A stretch of 64,000 nt of DNA, taken from contig CAVSWH010000015.1 of NCBI GenBank assembly GCA_963731625.1, positions 248,001 to 312,000 of the forward strand, in the 5' to 3' direction. The notes below the pieces were generated by a model. That model had not been told where the DNA came from, made no database searches, and saw only the letters and a program-made list of their open reading frames with translations. Below are positions 15,785 to 24,605 of this stretch, piece by piece; the first letter of the stretch is position 1, and each line of letters begins with the position of its first letter. Made by a program: the position numbers and the translations under genes. This DNA comes from PALSA-555 sp963731625 (GTDB lineage Bacteria > Actinomycetota > Acidimicrobiia > IMCC26256 > PALSA-555).

Positions 15785-17122
15785 CTAGACCGCGGCCCAG
15801 AGCTGCCAGCTGCCCGGGACGCCCTTCAGCTCATGCACCGCCCGGTCAGCGAACTCGAGCTCCGACCCCATGACGAGGTCCTTCACGGTGTTCGACACCA
15901 AGACCTCGTTCGGCTCCGCGAGGCCGCAGATGCGCGCGCCGATGTGTACCCCGATGCCCGCGACGTCGGCACCGCGACGCTCGATCTCACCGGTGTGGAG
16001 CCCGGCTCGGATCTCGAGACCGAGTGGCGTGACCGAGTCGACGATCGTCTGCGCGGCGCGGACACCTCGACCCGGTCCATCGAACGTCGCGAGGAGCCCG
16101 TCGCCCGTGCGTGTCACGAAGCGTCCCCCGAAGTGCTCGATCTCTCGTCGGGCGGCATCGTCGTGGCGTTCGAGCAGTGCGCGCCATGATCGGTCGCCCG
16201 CGGTCATGGCCCGCGTCGTCGAGTCGACGATGTCGGTGAAGAGCACGGTCGCCAGGACGCGATCGACGGACTCCGGGGCGCCGCGCGCGCCGCCGGTGAT
16301 GAAGTCACCGATCAAGTCGAACACTTCGTCCTCGGCGCCCACCCGCCCGTTGACATGCCAGTCGCCCGGCAGCTCGACCATGCGGGCGCCCGGGATCGCC
16401 GACGTCATCACCCTCGCGTTGTCGATCGGTACCAGCGGGTCATCAAGCCGATGGACGACCAAGGTCGGCACCTGCACGGCGGGCTGTGCGGCTCGAACGT
16501 CCATCCGGGTGTTGTGGAACAGGATCTCGCGCACGACCTTCGGCGTCGCGGTCTGATGCTCGTATCGCGCCATCGCGCGGTCGGTGGCCGCATCGTCGGG
16601 CAGGTGTTGCACGAAGTTGCGCAAGGCGCGTCCCGTGCCCCACGCCTTCACGGCACCCTCGATGAACTGGTCGGCGGCTTCGGTCGTCACGATGCTCGGA
16701 TAGTCCGGGCCGTCCAGGAGACGGGCGAAGGTGCCCCACAGCACGAGCGCGCGCACCCGCTCCGGGTACGTCGTGGCGAACAGCAGCGCGAGCGGCCCGC
16801 CCTCTGAGAGTCCGACGAGCACGGCGTCGTCGACCTCGGCGGCGTCGGCGACCGCCCGCAGGTCGTCCATCCGCTCCTCGGCCGATCCCGATCCGAGCGT
16901 CCGATCGGAGAGCCCGGTGCCCCGCTTGTCGAAGAACACGACACGCCCCATCGCGGTCAGCCGCTCGAGCGCCCGGTTGATCCACGGGACGTCCCACATG
17001 AGCTCGACGTTCGAGACGAACCCGGGCACGAACAGGAACGTCGGCGGACCCTGACCGATGCTCTGGTATGCGATGCTCAGATCACCGCTTTGCGCGTAGC
17101 GGGTCTCGGGCGTCTCGCTCAC
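15785..17122 (-). CDS. Alpha/beta hydrolase fused to class III nucleotide cyclase
   Basis: Two-domain signalling protein of 445 residues. The N-terminal hydrolase (about 1-275) keeps its triad: nucleophile Ser in GLSEGG, Asp in HRLDDPLVP and His in GDWHVNG. The C-terminal class III cyclase (about 285-445) has the metal-binding Asp pair in FTDIVDS and TGDG and the transition-state Arg in HIGARI, but His stands where Asn is usual, and the purine-selecting Lys appears to be Thr, so ATP specificity is not certain. Such fusions are known in mycobacteria and related taxa; the hydrolase may sense a lipid or ester. The GTG start lies 8 bases after TAGGCT, a possible leaderless start. Confidence 0.92.
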   Translation of the reverse strand: MSETPETRYAQSGDLSIAYQSIGQGPPTFLFVPGFVSNVELMWDVPWINRALERLTAMGRVVFFDKRGTGLSDRTLGSGSAEERMDDLRAVADAAEVDDAVLVGLSEGGPLALLFATTYPERVRALVLWGTFARLLDGPDYPSIVTTEAADQFIEGAVKAWGTGRALRNFVQHLPDDAATDRAMARYEHQTATPKVVREILFHNTRMDVRAAQPAVQVPTLVVHRLDDPLVPIDNARVMTSAIPGARMVELPGDWHVNGRVGAEDEVFDLIGDFITGGARGAPESVDRVLATVLFTDIVDSTTRAMTAGDRSWRALLERHDDAARREIEHFGGRFVTRTGDGLLATFDGPGRGVRAAQTIVDSVTPLGLEIRAGLHTGEIERRGADVAGIGVHIGARICGLAEPNEVLVSNTVKDLVMGSELEFADRAVHELKGVPGSWQLWAAV

Positions 17123-17133
17123 GACCGTCGAGC

Positions 17134-18366
17134 CTAGTGATCAGGGTCGATCAGGAGCGCCAGAGACTCCTGGCGGCGGATCCACAGGTTGTCCGACCGG
17201 GTCGGCGGATCGCTCGGGTCGAGACCGAACGCTCGTGTGCGCTCGAGCAGCCGGGTCAGCGCGAGTCGCGCCTCCAGCCGAGCGAGTGGTGCGCCGACGC
17301 AGTGGTGGATGCCACGCCCGAACCCGAAGTGGCCGGGCGTCGTTGGTCGGTCCAGGACGAGCTCATCCGGGGTGTCGAAGGCACGCGCGTCGCGGTTGCC
17401 GGACGCCCAGAGCAGGAGCACGAGTGCGTCAGCCGGGATCGCCGTCCCGGCCAGTGTCGTGGGTCGCCGCGCGGTGCGCGGATGGAACTGGAACGGTGAC
17501 TCGAGGCGGAGCACCTCCTCAATGAGGGGTGCTACCAGCGTCGGCGTTGCCCTGATGCGCTGCTGCAGCGCCGGGTCCTCGGCGAGCAGCCGGATGGCGT
17601 TGCCGATGAGCCCCGTCGTCGTCTCGATGCCGGCGCCGACGAAGATCATGAGCGCCATGACGGCCTCGTCTCGTGTGAGCCGTCCGTCGCGGACGCCCTG
17701 CGCGGCGACGCTCAGCACATCGCCGCGACCCCGAACCGGGGCGTCATCGAGCTGCATGCCGACCCACCCGGGCATGTCGGCGACGGAGGCGCCCCGGTCC
17801 GCCAGGTGCTCGAGGCGCAGCCGACCGCCCATGATGTGGGATCCGGCGGTCACCCATTCGTGCAGCTGACGGATGTCAGCGTCGGCGAAGCCGATGACGG
17901 AGCCGGCGATGACCTCCGCCGGCAGCGGATCGACGAACTGGGACGCGGCGTCGGGCCGCCCCGCCGAGAGCAGCGTGTCGAGCCGGGCATCGACGAGCCG
18001 CGTCACCTCCTCCTCGAGGAGCTCGATGCGTCTCGGGCTCAACCCCGACGCGAAGACCTTGCGGTGGACGGTGTGCGCGGGCGGGTCGGCCCCGGAGAAG
18101 ACGTCGAGCGGGGAGGCCTCGGGCTGGTGGAGCACACCCAGTGTCCCGTCGTCCTGCGTGTAGAGGAGGTGGCGGAAGTGGTTCGAGAATTCCTCGACTC
18201 GACCCGTCGCCTCGGCGATCGCGTCCCACGTGGCGACGAGGTAGACGTCCGTGCCCGGGAGCTGCCAGACGGGCGCCTCACGGCGCAGCTGGGCGTAGAA
18301 CGGATACGGGTCTTCGATCAGCGCCGCGCCGACGAATCGTCGCTCGGACAGCGAGGCGGTGACCAC
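17134..18366 (-). CDS. Cytochrome P450
   Basis: Soluble bacterial class I P450 of 410 residues. The haem loop FGFGRGIHHCVG carries the ligand Cys356; the I-helix AGIETTT has the oxygen-activating Thr; ExxR is seen in EEVLRLE. It hydroxylates an organic substrate using electrons from a ferredoxin that is not encoded in the window. It lies only 11 bp from the hydrolase-cyclase gene and 8 bp from the SRPBCC gene, so the three are probably one operon. The haem loop resembles that of the CYP families used in terpene, steroid or aromatic catabolism; substrate unknown. Confidence 0.95.
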   Translation of the reverse strand: MVTASLSERRFVGAALIEDPYPFYAQLRREAPVWQLPGTDVYLVATWDAIAEATGRVEEFSNHFRHLLYTQDDGTLGVLHQPEASPLDVFSGADPPAHTVHRKVFASGLSPRRIELLEEEVTRLVDARLDTLLSAGRPDAASQFVDPLPAEVIAGSVIGFADADIRQLHEWVTAGSHIMGGRLRLEHLADRGASVADMPGWVGMQLDDAPVRGRGDVLSVAAQGVRDGRLTRDEAVMALMIFVGAGIETTTGLIGNAIRLLAEDPALQQRIRATPTLVAPLIEEVLRLESPFQFHPRTARRPTTLAGTAIPADALVLLLWASGNRDARAFDTPDELVLDRPTTPGHFGFGRGIHHCVGAPLARLEARLALTRLLERTRAFGLDPSDPPTRSDNLWIRRQESLALLIDPDH

Positions 18367-18374
18367 CCTGGATG

Positions 18375-18863
18375 TCAGGCTTCGGCGACGCGTTTGAGGT
18401 TGGCGAGCGTGTCCTTGATGCCGTCGCGGGCCATCCGGGCCATGCCCTCGATTCGCTGCGTGACGTCCATGTCGGGGTTACCGCTCTGAACGAAGGTCGG
18501 ATACGCGGGTAGGACCCGCCAGGACTCCGTCGCCGTCGTGCCGGCGCCGTCAGGCTCGAGCGTGTAGCCCCAACGGACGAGCTCGACATCACCGTTGGGC
18601 CCGTGATTGACGAACGTGAACTCCCGGCCGGGCTCGGCGACGCTGACCTGACAGTGGGTGTCCCAGCTGACATCACCGATGACGTTGTGGCCGGTGAACC
18701 ACGCGCCCGCCCGTCCGGCCTGGGCGGGATCGTCCCACGCGCACGACTGGCACACGGGGCTGAGCTCACCGGTGCGGGTCACGTCGCTGACGATCGCGTA
18801 CACGTCAGCAGGCGGGCGGTCGATCGAGATCGACCCGGCGTGGTGGTACTGGGAGACGTCCAT
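18375..18863 (-). CDS. SRPBCC-family protein (polyketide cyclase/dehydrase type)
   Basis: A 162-residue helix-grip fold protein (PF10604-like). The start ISIDRPPADVYAIVSDVTR and the long C-terminal helix (RIEGMARMARDGIKDTLANL) are characteristic. Members bind hydrophobic ligands; some act as cyclases or as partners of oxygenases. The 8-bp gap to the P450 suggests that it binds the P450 substrate or product. The ATG at 18863 follows TAACGT by 8 bases, another possible leaderless start. Confidence 0.85.
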   Translation of the reverse strand: MDVSQYHHAGSISIDRPPADVYAIVSDVTRTGELSPVCQSCAWDDPAQAGRAGAWFTGHNVIGDVSWDTHCQVSVAEPGREFTFVNHGPNGDVELVRWGYTLEPDGAGTTATESWRVLPAYPTFVQSGNPDMDVTQRIEGMARMARDGIKDTLANLKRVAEA

Positions 18864-18965
18864 GTCCCCGGACGTTAGGGCATTTCGACCGGTCGGTTCC
18901 TGCTGCCGGGCTCGGGTGCAGCGACCGCTCCGACCGTCATGTCGGCCCCGCGGGTCAGCCGTCGA

Positions 18966-19322
18966 TCACGCGGAGACCCACTCGATGGCGGCGCGCTCGT
19001 CCGCCATCGAGAAGCATTTGACCTGACCTGGTGTCATCCACCCGAACATTGCCTCGAGATGGATCATCCACTCGATGTCGGTGACGAGCCCGATCTTCTT
19101 CCAGGCGCGGAGGTGCTCGACGCCCACCTTGAGGTCTTGCCAGAGCGCGCCTGGGGTGAACCCCTTGAACTCGGGGATCACGATCAGGAAGCGCACCTCG
19201 CCGGCGCCGGCGGCCTCCTCGACAGCGGGGATCACGACGTCGCGATAGTCCTCGGCGTGCATGGTGCCGTTCACCTTGAACCCGATGACGCCGGTGGGCA
19301 GGTTGCTCATTCGCTCGATCAT
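18966..19322 (-). CDS. SpoIIAA-like STAS-fold protein
   Basis: A 118-residue protein of the SpoIIAA-like group (DUF3478/STAS-like). The strands GVIGFKVNG and EVRFLIVIPEF and the helix-strand unit LRAWKKIGLVTDIEWM match that group, whose members lack the anti-sigma-factor phosphorylation site and have been linked to membrane or lipid stress. The ATG at 19322 is chosen because GGAGGGG lies just upstream; longer in-frame starts give a basic, shadow-like extension. It is in the same direction as the TauD gene 114 bp upstream. Confidence 0.75.
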   Translation of the reverse strand: MIERMSNLPTGVIGFKVNGTMHAEDYRDVVIPAVEEAAGAGEVRFLIVIPEFKGFTPGALWQDLKVGVEHLRAWKKIGLVTDIEWMIHLEAMFGWMTPGQVKCFSMADERAAIEWVSA

Positions 19323-19435
19323 CGCCCCTCCTCTGGTCGCATCACGGGTTATGACGAGCAACGATCGCACCGCGGTCGCGGGCAGCGACCGGACGACCAC
19401 GAGCGCGCCGAGGACGATGCCGGCGCGCGGGACGA

Positions 19436-20491
19436 TCAGACGTCGAGCTCGCTCTTGGTTCGTCCTTTGCTGGACCACCAGTTCCCGGCGGTCTGGTTCA
19501 GGCGGAACGGCTCCGGCTTCTCGTCGTCGGGGAGCAGCGCCGTCTCGAGCCAGAGCCGTTTGAGGTGGCGGATCTGACCGTCAGCACGCCGGTCCTGATA
19601 GGCGTCGCGTGCGTGGAGGACGTGGTAGTTGTTCACGAACTGCATGTCTCCGGGCTGCAGCATCATCGACACGTGACACCGCGGGTCGCGGCACAGCTCA
19701 TCGAGTCGGTCCATCGCCTGGCGCGCGAGTGGTGAGGGACGGGGGGCGCCCTCGTGGCGCCGGGCGGCCTCGATGTAGGGGCGGATGTAGCGGACGAAGA
19801 GCCGGTCGCCGCGCCGGCTGAAGATCGGCATCGTGTACCAGGGCTTGCCGCCCGGGGCCTGCTCGCCCCGGAAGTCGTACGGGAACGACGCGTACAGCGA
19901 CGCGGCAAGGTCGGGCTCGCTCCGGACCAGCTCGTTGTGGATGGACACGACGTTGGCGACGAGGCTCGCGCCGCCGCTCGCGCCGGGGTTGAGGCAGAAC
20001 AGCCCGACGAGGTCGGAGCCGTCGGAGTGGAACGGGAACGCGACCGCGCCGATCTCGTTGCCACGGCTCCGCGGGTCGTCGAGCGCGCGTCCCTGGTCGG
20101 TCACGTCGCCGAGCAGGTGCCCCTTGGCGTTCTGGGGCCAGGGCCGCCCCAGGTGCATGCCGACGCCCCAATAGATCATCGAGGCCCGCCGCTTGTCGTA
20201 GCGGTGCACGGGCAGCCCGCGGATCAGCGTGACGCCCAGCCCGTCGATCAGGTTCCGCTGGATCTCGGCGAGCTCCGCGCCGAGCGTCGGCAGCGGGAAG
20301 TCGTCGCGGGTGATGTCGAGCACGTCGTCACCGCGCGCCTCGGCGAAGCGCAAAGCGGCGTCGAGCTCGTCGACCTGGGCGTCGGTCAGCTCGTACACGT
20401 AGCGGTCGCCGAGGTCGTCGCGGTCCCAGACGCAGGCCGGCTCGAGCGGCACGAGGGACGTCGGGTCGACGGGCGCGTCGGTGGCGGTCAT
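19436..20491 (-). CDS. TauD/TfdA-type Fe(II)/2-oxoglutarate dioxygenase
   Basis: Non-haem oxygenase of 351 residues that should couple 2-oxoglutarate decarboxylation to hydroxylation of a small acid, taurine-like sulfonate or similar compound. The facial triad can be read as His155 and Asp157 (FHSDGSD) with a distal His in YHVLHARDAY near 293; the 2-oxoglutarate-binding Arg lies in IRHLKRLWLE. The ATG overlaps the stop of the amidohydrolase gene (ATGA, 20488-20491), so they are translated together. The sequence is closer to the gamma-butyrobetaine hydroxylase-like branch than to TauD itself, as judged by eye. Confidence 0.9.
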   Translation of the reverse strand: MTATDAPVDPTSLVPLEPACVWDRDDLGDRYVYELTDAQVDELDAALRFAEARGDDVLDITRDDFPLPTLGAELAEIQRNLIDGLGVTLIRGLPVHRYDKRRASMIYWGVGMHLGRPWPQNAKGHLLGDVTDQGRALDDPRSRGNEIGAVAFPFHSDGSDLVGLFCLNPGASGGASLVANVVSIHNELVRSEPDLAASLYASFPYDFRGEQAPGGKPWYTMPIFSRRGDRLFVRYIRPYIEAARRHEGAPRPSPLARQAMDRLDELCRDPRCHVSMMLQPGDMQFVNNYHVLHARDAYQDRRADGQIRHLKRLWLETALLPDDEKPEPFRLNQTAGNWWSSKGRTKSELDV

Positions 20492-22212
20492 GCGGGCACC
20501 TCGGTGGTCGGGGCGGGGCGCGCACCGCGGACGAGCCGGCCCGGCAGCGCCCCGGTCGCCTCGCCGTGCGCGTACGTGACCTGGCCGCCCGCGACGGTCG
20601 CGACGTAGCCCTCGGCGCGCTGGACGAACCGTCGTCCGCCGGCGGGGAGGTCGTGGCGCACCTCGGGCCGGCGTGCGGCGAGGTGCTCCCAGTCGATGAC
20701 GTTGACGTCGGCGCGGTAGCCGGGGGCGAGCACCCCGCGGTCGCCGAGCCCGACGGCGCGTGCCGTCGCGGCCGTCTGGCGGTGCACCAGGAACGGCAGT
20801 GGCAGACGACCGTGGCTGCGGTCGCGCCCCCAGAGGGTGAGCAGCGTCGTTGGGAAGCTGGCGTCGCAGATGGTCCCGACGTGGGCGCCACCGTCGCCGA
20901 GGCCGACGACCGTGTGGTCGTCCGCCAGCATCTCGCCCGCGGCGTCGAGGTTGCCGTCGGCGTAGTTGAGGATCGGCCGGTAGAGCATGGCGCGGCCGCC
21001 GTCCGCGACCAGCAGGTCGTAGGCGAGGTCGAGCGGCTCGCGGCCTTCCCGCGCCGCGCGTGCCGCGACGCTGTCCGATGCCTGGGGCTCGTAGTTCGGC
21101 GTGTCGGCGACCAGGAACATCTGGTCGAACTCCTGGAGGACCTGCCCGGCGCCGCGGCGCGGCGACCGCTGCGCCTCGAGCACCTTCGCCTTGAACGCGG
21201 GGTCGGTCATCACGGCCACGCGCTCGTCGAGCGGGCGGTCGGCGATCTCGCGGTACACGGGGTTGGTGAGCAGCGGCGACAGCGTGCACTCGAGCCCCAG
21301 CAGCAGCCCGACGGCGCGCGGCGCGACCTGCGCCCGCATCGTGACGCCCGCCGCGTTCGCCTCGGCGAGCAGCTCGAGCTGGCGGCGCCACACGTCGCCT
21401 CGAACTTGGAGCAGCGTGAACGACAAGGGGCGCCCGGACACCTCCGCCATCCGGCGGAACAGCGCGAACTCGGCGTCGACGTCGGTGAAGTCCGACACCC
21501 CCTGCAGCACGCCGAGGCCGCTCTCACCGATCGCCGCGGCGATGCCCACGAGCTCGTCGGCCTCGGCGGTCAGCGTCGGCGTGAACTCGCCCCGGCTGCT
21601 CCGGTGGTTCATCGTCCGGGATGTCGTGAACCCGAGCGCGCCGGCCTCGACCGCCTCGCGGGCTCGCCACGCCATCTCGGCGATGTCGTCCTCCGTCGCG
21701 GGCTCCCGTCGCGCGCCGCGCTCACCCATCACGTGGAGGCGCAGCGCGGCGTGCGGCACCTGGAGGGCGACGTCCACGTCGAAGGACCGCGGCGCCACTG
21801 CGTCCATGAACTGCGGGAACGACCGCCATCCCCAGGGGAGCCCCTCGTGCAGCGCGGTGCCCGGGATGTCCTCGACGCCTTCCATGAGCTCGATGAGACG
21901 GTCGTGGTCGGCGTCACGCACCGGCGCGAACCCGACGCCGCAGTTGCCGGCGACGACCGTGGTCACGCCGTGCCACGACGACGGGAGCATCCGCTCGTCC
22001 CACGAGGCCTGCCCGTCGTAGTGGGTGTGGATGTCGACGAAGCCCGGGATTACGAGCAGCCCGTCGGCGTCGATGGTGAGGTGCGCCGTGCCGTCGACGA
22101 TGCCGACCGCGGCGATCGTCGTGCCAGCGATCGCCACGTCGGCGTGTCGGGCGGGCGCGCCCGTCCCGTCGATGACGTCGCCGCCCCGGATGACCACGTC
22201 GAAGTCGGTCAT
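20488..22212 (-). CDS. Amidohydrolase, N-acyl-D-amino-acid deacylase type
   Basis: Metal-dependent amidohydrolase of 574 residues. The N-terminal small beta domain (DVVIRGGDVIDGTG) leads into the metal-site motif DIHTHYDGQ; NCGVGFAPVR, the conserved DGGAHVG near 465 and a C-terminal strand domain (VIDWEHLAARRPE) place it with D-aminoacylases and their many uncharacterised relatives. It should cleave an amide or cyclic amide. It overlaps both neighbours by ATGA (22209-22212 and 20488-20491), so LLM oxidoreductase, amidohydrolase and dioxygenase are made as one translational unit and probably serve one pathway. Confidence 0.92.
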   Translation of the reverse strand: MTDFDVVIRGGDVIDGTGAPARHADVAIAGTTIAAVGIVDGTAHLTIDADGLLVIPGFVDIHTHYDGQASWDERMLPSSWHGVTTVVAGNCGVGFAPVRDADHDRLIELMEGVEDIPGTALHEGLPWGWRSFPQFMDAVAPRSFDVDVALQVPHAALRLHVMGERGARREPATEDDIAEMAWRAREAVEAGALGFTTSRTMNHRSSRGEFTPTLTAEADELVGIAAAIGESGLGVLQGVSDFTDVDAEFALFRRMAEVSGRPLSFTLLQVRGDVWRRQLELLAEANAAGVTMRAQVAPRAVGLLLGLECTLSPLLTNPVYREIADRPLDERVAVMTDPAFKAKVLEAQRSPRRGAGQVLQEFDQMFLVADTPNYEPQASDSVAARAAREGREPLDLAYDLLVADGGRAMLYRPILNYADGNLDAAGEMLADDHTVVGLGDGGAHVGTICDASFPTTLLTLWGRDRSHGRLPLPFLVHRQTAATARAVGLGDRGVLAPGYRADVNVIDWEHLAARRPEVRHDLPAGGRRFVQRAEGYVATVAGGQVTYAHGEATGALPGRLVRGARPAPTTEVPA

Positions 22213-23231
22213 GGCGTCTCCTCCCGCAGCGCCGGCAAGAGCTCGGTGGTGAGCAGGCGTGCGGCGGCTCGGGCTTGGGTGGGGTCGGCGCGAAAGCCGG
22301 GCCCCGTGATGACGAAGCGGGTGACGCCGAGCGCGGCGAGCTCCCGGAACCGCGCGACACACCTGTCGGGCGGTCCGAGGATCGCGAAGCGGTCGACGAA
22401 GGCGTCGTCGAGCGCCTGGGTGTGCTCGGCGTCGTTGCTCAGGTGCTGGTTGCTGTCGTAGCGGCGGCCGACCTCGGCGACGACGGACCGGTCGTGCTCG
22501 TCGAGTCCGGCGCCCGTCGAGCCGGGCATCGCCGAGAAGTGCGCGAACGCCGCGACCGCGCCGCCCACGAGGGTGCGCGCGACGGCCGGATTGGCGTGGC
22601 ACCCGACCGTGACGTACGCCCCGAACGAGATGGTGGCCGGATCGCGGCCGATGTCGGCGGCGGTCTTGCGGGCGTGCTCGAGCGCCCACGCGACCCGGTC
22701 AGGGTCGGCGCCGACGGCGAGCGTGACCCGCTCCGCGATGCGGACACCGAGGTCGATCATCCGGGGCCCCGAGACGGCGACGTCCAAGGGCACTTTCGCC
22801 TCGTGGCAGCGATCCAGGAACTGGAGCCGGCTGGGACGACCCTCGCAGTCGAGCGTCTCGCCGGCGAGGTAGCCCTGGAGCTGCTGGACGAGCACCTCGA
22901 ATTGCGCCACGGGCATCGGTGGCAGACCGAGGTGGAAGAGCGCCGTGTCGCCCCGGCCGATCCCGAGCACGAAGCGCCCGCCCGACGTCTCCTGGACGGT
23001 CGCGGCCACGTTGGCGAGCGCGGCGGGATGGCGGGTGTGCGCGTTCGTGACGCCCGTCGCGAACCGGAGCTGCGTCGTCGCCTCGGCGGCGAGCGCGGTG
23101 GCGACGAACGGGTCGCCGACCAGGTTCTGTGAGTCGACGAACGTGATGCCGTCCCAGCCGTCCTCCTCGGCCCGCTGGGCCTGCACGACGGCGGTCCCGA
23201 TCTCGGGGATCCGCATCCCCCACAGCTCCAT
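22209..23231 (-). CDS. LLM-class (F420/FMN-dependent) oxidoreductase
   Basis: A TIM-barrel flavin or F420 enzyme of the bacterial luciferase superfamily, 340 residues. The pattern AQRAEEDGWDGITFVDSQN near the start, ATGVTNAHTRHPA at the second strand, GRFVLGIGRGD and the C-terminal LGVTRFVITGP are typical of the F420-binding subfamily. It heads a block joined by ATGA overlaps to the amidohydrolase and dioxygenase genes. The ATG at 23231 is chosen; TTG 23240 and GTG 23237 are in frame just upstream, and TAGGGT lies 8 bases before the ATG. Substrate unknown. Confidence 0.9.
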   Translation of the reverse strand: MELWGMRIPEIGTAVVQAQRAEEDGWDGITFVDSQNLVGDPFVATALAAEATTQLRFATGVTNAHTRHPAALANVAATVQETSGGRFVLGIGRGDTALFHLGLPPMPVAQFEVLVQQLQGYLAGETLDCEGRPSRLQFLDRCHEAKVPLDVAVSGPRMIDLGVRIAERVTLAVGADPDRVAWALEHARKTAADIGRDPATISFGAYVTVGCHANPAVARTLVGGAVAAFAHFSAMPGSTGAGLDEHDRSVVAEVGRRYDSNQHLSNDAEHTQALDDAFVDRFAILGPPDRCVARFRELAALGVTRFVITGPGFRADPTQARAAARLLTTELLPALREETP

Positions 23232-23316
23232 CGGCACCAACCCTACGTGGAGGACCGCCCGCGAGCACCGGGGCCCACGGCCCAGCCCGCTGGACGAACC
23301 GCAGGACCGATCGTCG

Positions 23317-24261
23317 TCAGCTCACCCCCAGCGCGCGTCCGAGGACACCCATGAGCTCCTCATGGGCACGGCGCGACACCCCGGCCGCGATCATCGCACC
23401 CGAGCCGTGAAAGGTGCCCGGGAACGTGTGGAGCTCGACGGGCACGCCGGCCTCCATCATGTGCAGCGCATAGATGATCCCCTCGTCGCGCAACGGGTCG
23501 AACTCCATCGCGGTCACGTACGCGGGCGGGAGTCCTCCCAGGTCCTCGGCGATGGCCGGCGAGGCATACGGCGAAACGTCACCCGCCTCGGGGCCGAGGT
23601 AGAAGCGCCAGCTCCGCTCGGCGCTCGGCCGGCTCCAGAGTGGGGTGTCGACGAAGGTCCGCATGCTCGTCGTCTCGAGGCGATGGTCGAGCTCCGGGAT
23701 GCCGAGGAACTGGAAGCACAGCGGCGGCCCGCCACGGTCGCGGGCGAGCAGCGCGACGGCGGCCGCCAGCCCGCCGCCCGCGCTCTGGCCGCCGACCGCG
23801 ATGCGGTCGGTGTCGATCCCCAGGATCGACGCCTCGTCGTGCAGCCAGCGGAGCGCGGCGTAGCAGTCCTCGACACCCGCGGGGAAGGGGTGCTCGGGCG
23901 CCAGGCGGTACTCGACCGCGGCCACGACCGCGTCGAGCTCACGGGCGACCCGCGTGGCGATGGCGTGCTCCATCGTGATGTCACCCAGGACGAAGCCGCC
24001 GCCGTGGATGTCGAGCAGCGCCGGCCGGCCCTCGGCCGGGGCCGGGCCGTCGGCGCGGTAGACGCGCACGAGCACGGGCGGGGCGCCGTCATGGCCGGGG
24101 ACGTGGTGGTCGGAGATCGTCACCCCGTCGGTGTCGACGTCGGCGTTGAGGGGCTCCAGCATCGTGGCCAGCCCGGCTCGTGCCGTGGCCAGGTCGCTGA
24201 TGTCCGTCTTCGGGATCAGCTCGACGAACGGGGCGAGGTCGGGATCGAACGCGTACGGCAT
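23317..24261 (-). CDS. Alpha/beta hydrolase, HSL-type esterase/lipase
   Basis: Esterase of 314 residues. The oxyanion motif HGGGFVLGD, the nucleophile motif GGQSAGGGLA, the acid in MEFDPLRDE and the His in FPGTFHGSG are all present. It is cytoplasmic and is probably the promoter-proximal gene of the minus-strand block leading to the LLM, amidohydrolase and dioxygenase genes, though 85 bp separate it from the LLM gene. A strong GAGGGAG site precedes ATG 24261. It may open an ester or lactone in the same pathway (inference). Confidence 0.92.
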   Translation of the reverse strand: MPYAFDPDLAPFVELIPKTDISDLATARAGLATMLEPLNADVDTDGVTISDHHVPGHDGAPPVLVRVYRADGPAPAEGRPALLDIHGGGFVLGDITMEHAIATRVARELDAVVAAVEYRLAPEHPFPAGVEDCYAALRWLHDEASILGIDTDRIAVGGQSAGGGLAAAVALLARDRGGPPLCFQFLGIPELDHRLETTSMRTFVDTPLWSRPSAERSWRFYLGPEAGDVSPYASPAIAEDLGGLPPAYVTAMEFDPLRDEGIIYALHMMEAGVPVELHTFPGTFHGSGAMIAAGVSRRAHEELMGVLGRALGVS

Positions 24262-24605
24262 GGGCGCACTCCCTCTCGAGTGGCCGCACCGTAGCCAGTC
24301 GCTCGGTCGCTCGCCGGGGTCGCCGTCCTCCTCGTCGCGGCCGACGGGTCGTCGCCACGTTGCGTTCAGCCGCTGGCGCGGCGCCCTTCACACCCGTGAG
24401 ACGGGGCCGCAATGCGACGGCGGTAGTTCTTCTTACATGGTCGCAATGATCCGTCAGCTGGGAGCCCGCCGGGTCGCTTCGTGTGATCGGCTGGCCGATC
24501 GGGTTCGCCGAGCGGGCCGCGGTCCTCCGGCGAGGTGAGGTGAGCGTCGTGTCGAGCGGCCCGATGGCGTGCCGGCGCGACGCGCCCGCCGCGTAATGTC
24601 GGCGC
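24262..24605. other. Divergent intergenic region, no gene seen
   Basis: 344 bp between two divergent genes. It holds the SD of the esterase on the minus strand and a leaderless -10 box at 24594-24599 for the phosphoesterase. I see no coding frame with natural composition and no strong hairpin. Confidence 0.6.
24594..24599 (+). promoter_or_regulatory. Leaderless -10 element TAATGT
   Basis: TAATGT ends 6 bases before GTG 24606, and there is no Shine-Dalgarno sequence. No clear -35 can be seen. Confidence 0.55.

Noticed and set aside
20566..22461. Plus-strand frame of 631 codons opposite the amidohydrolase
   Set aside because: Composition of a high-GC shadow (long Arg/Gly/Glu/Val/His runs); the opposite strand has the metal-site motifs.
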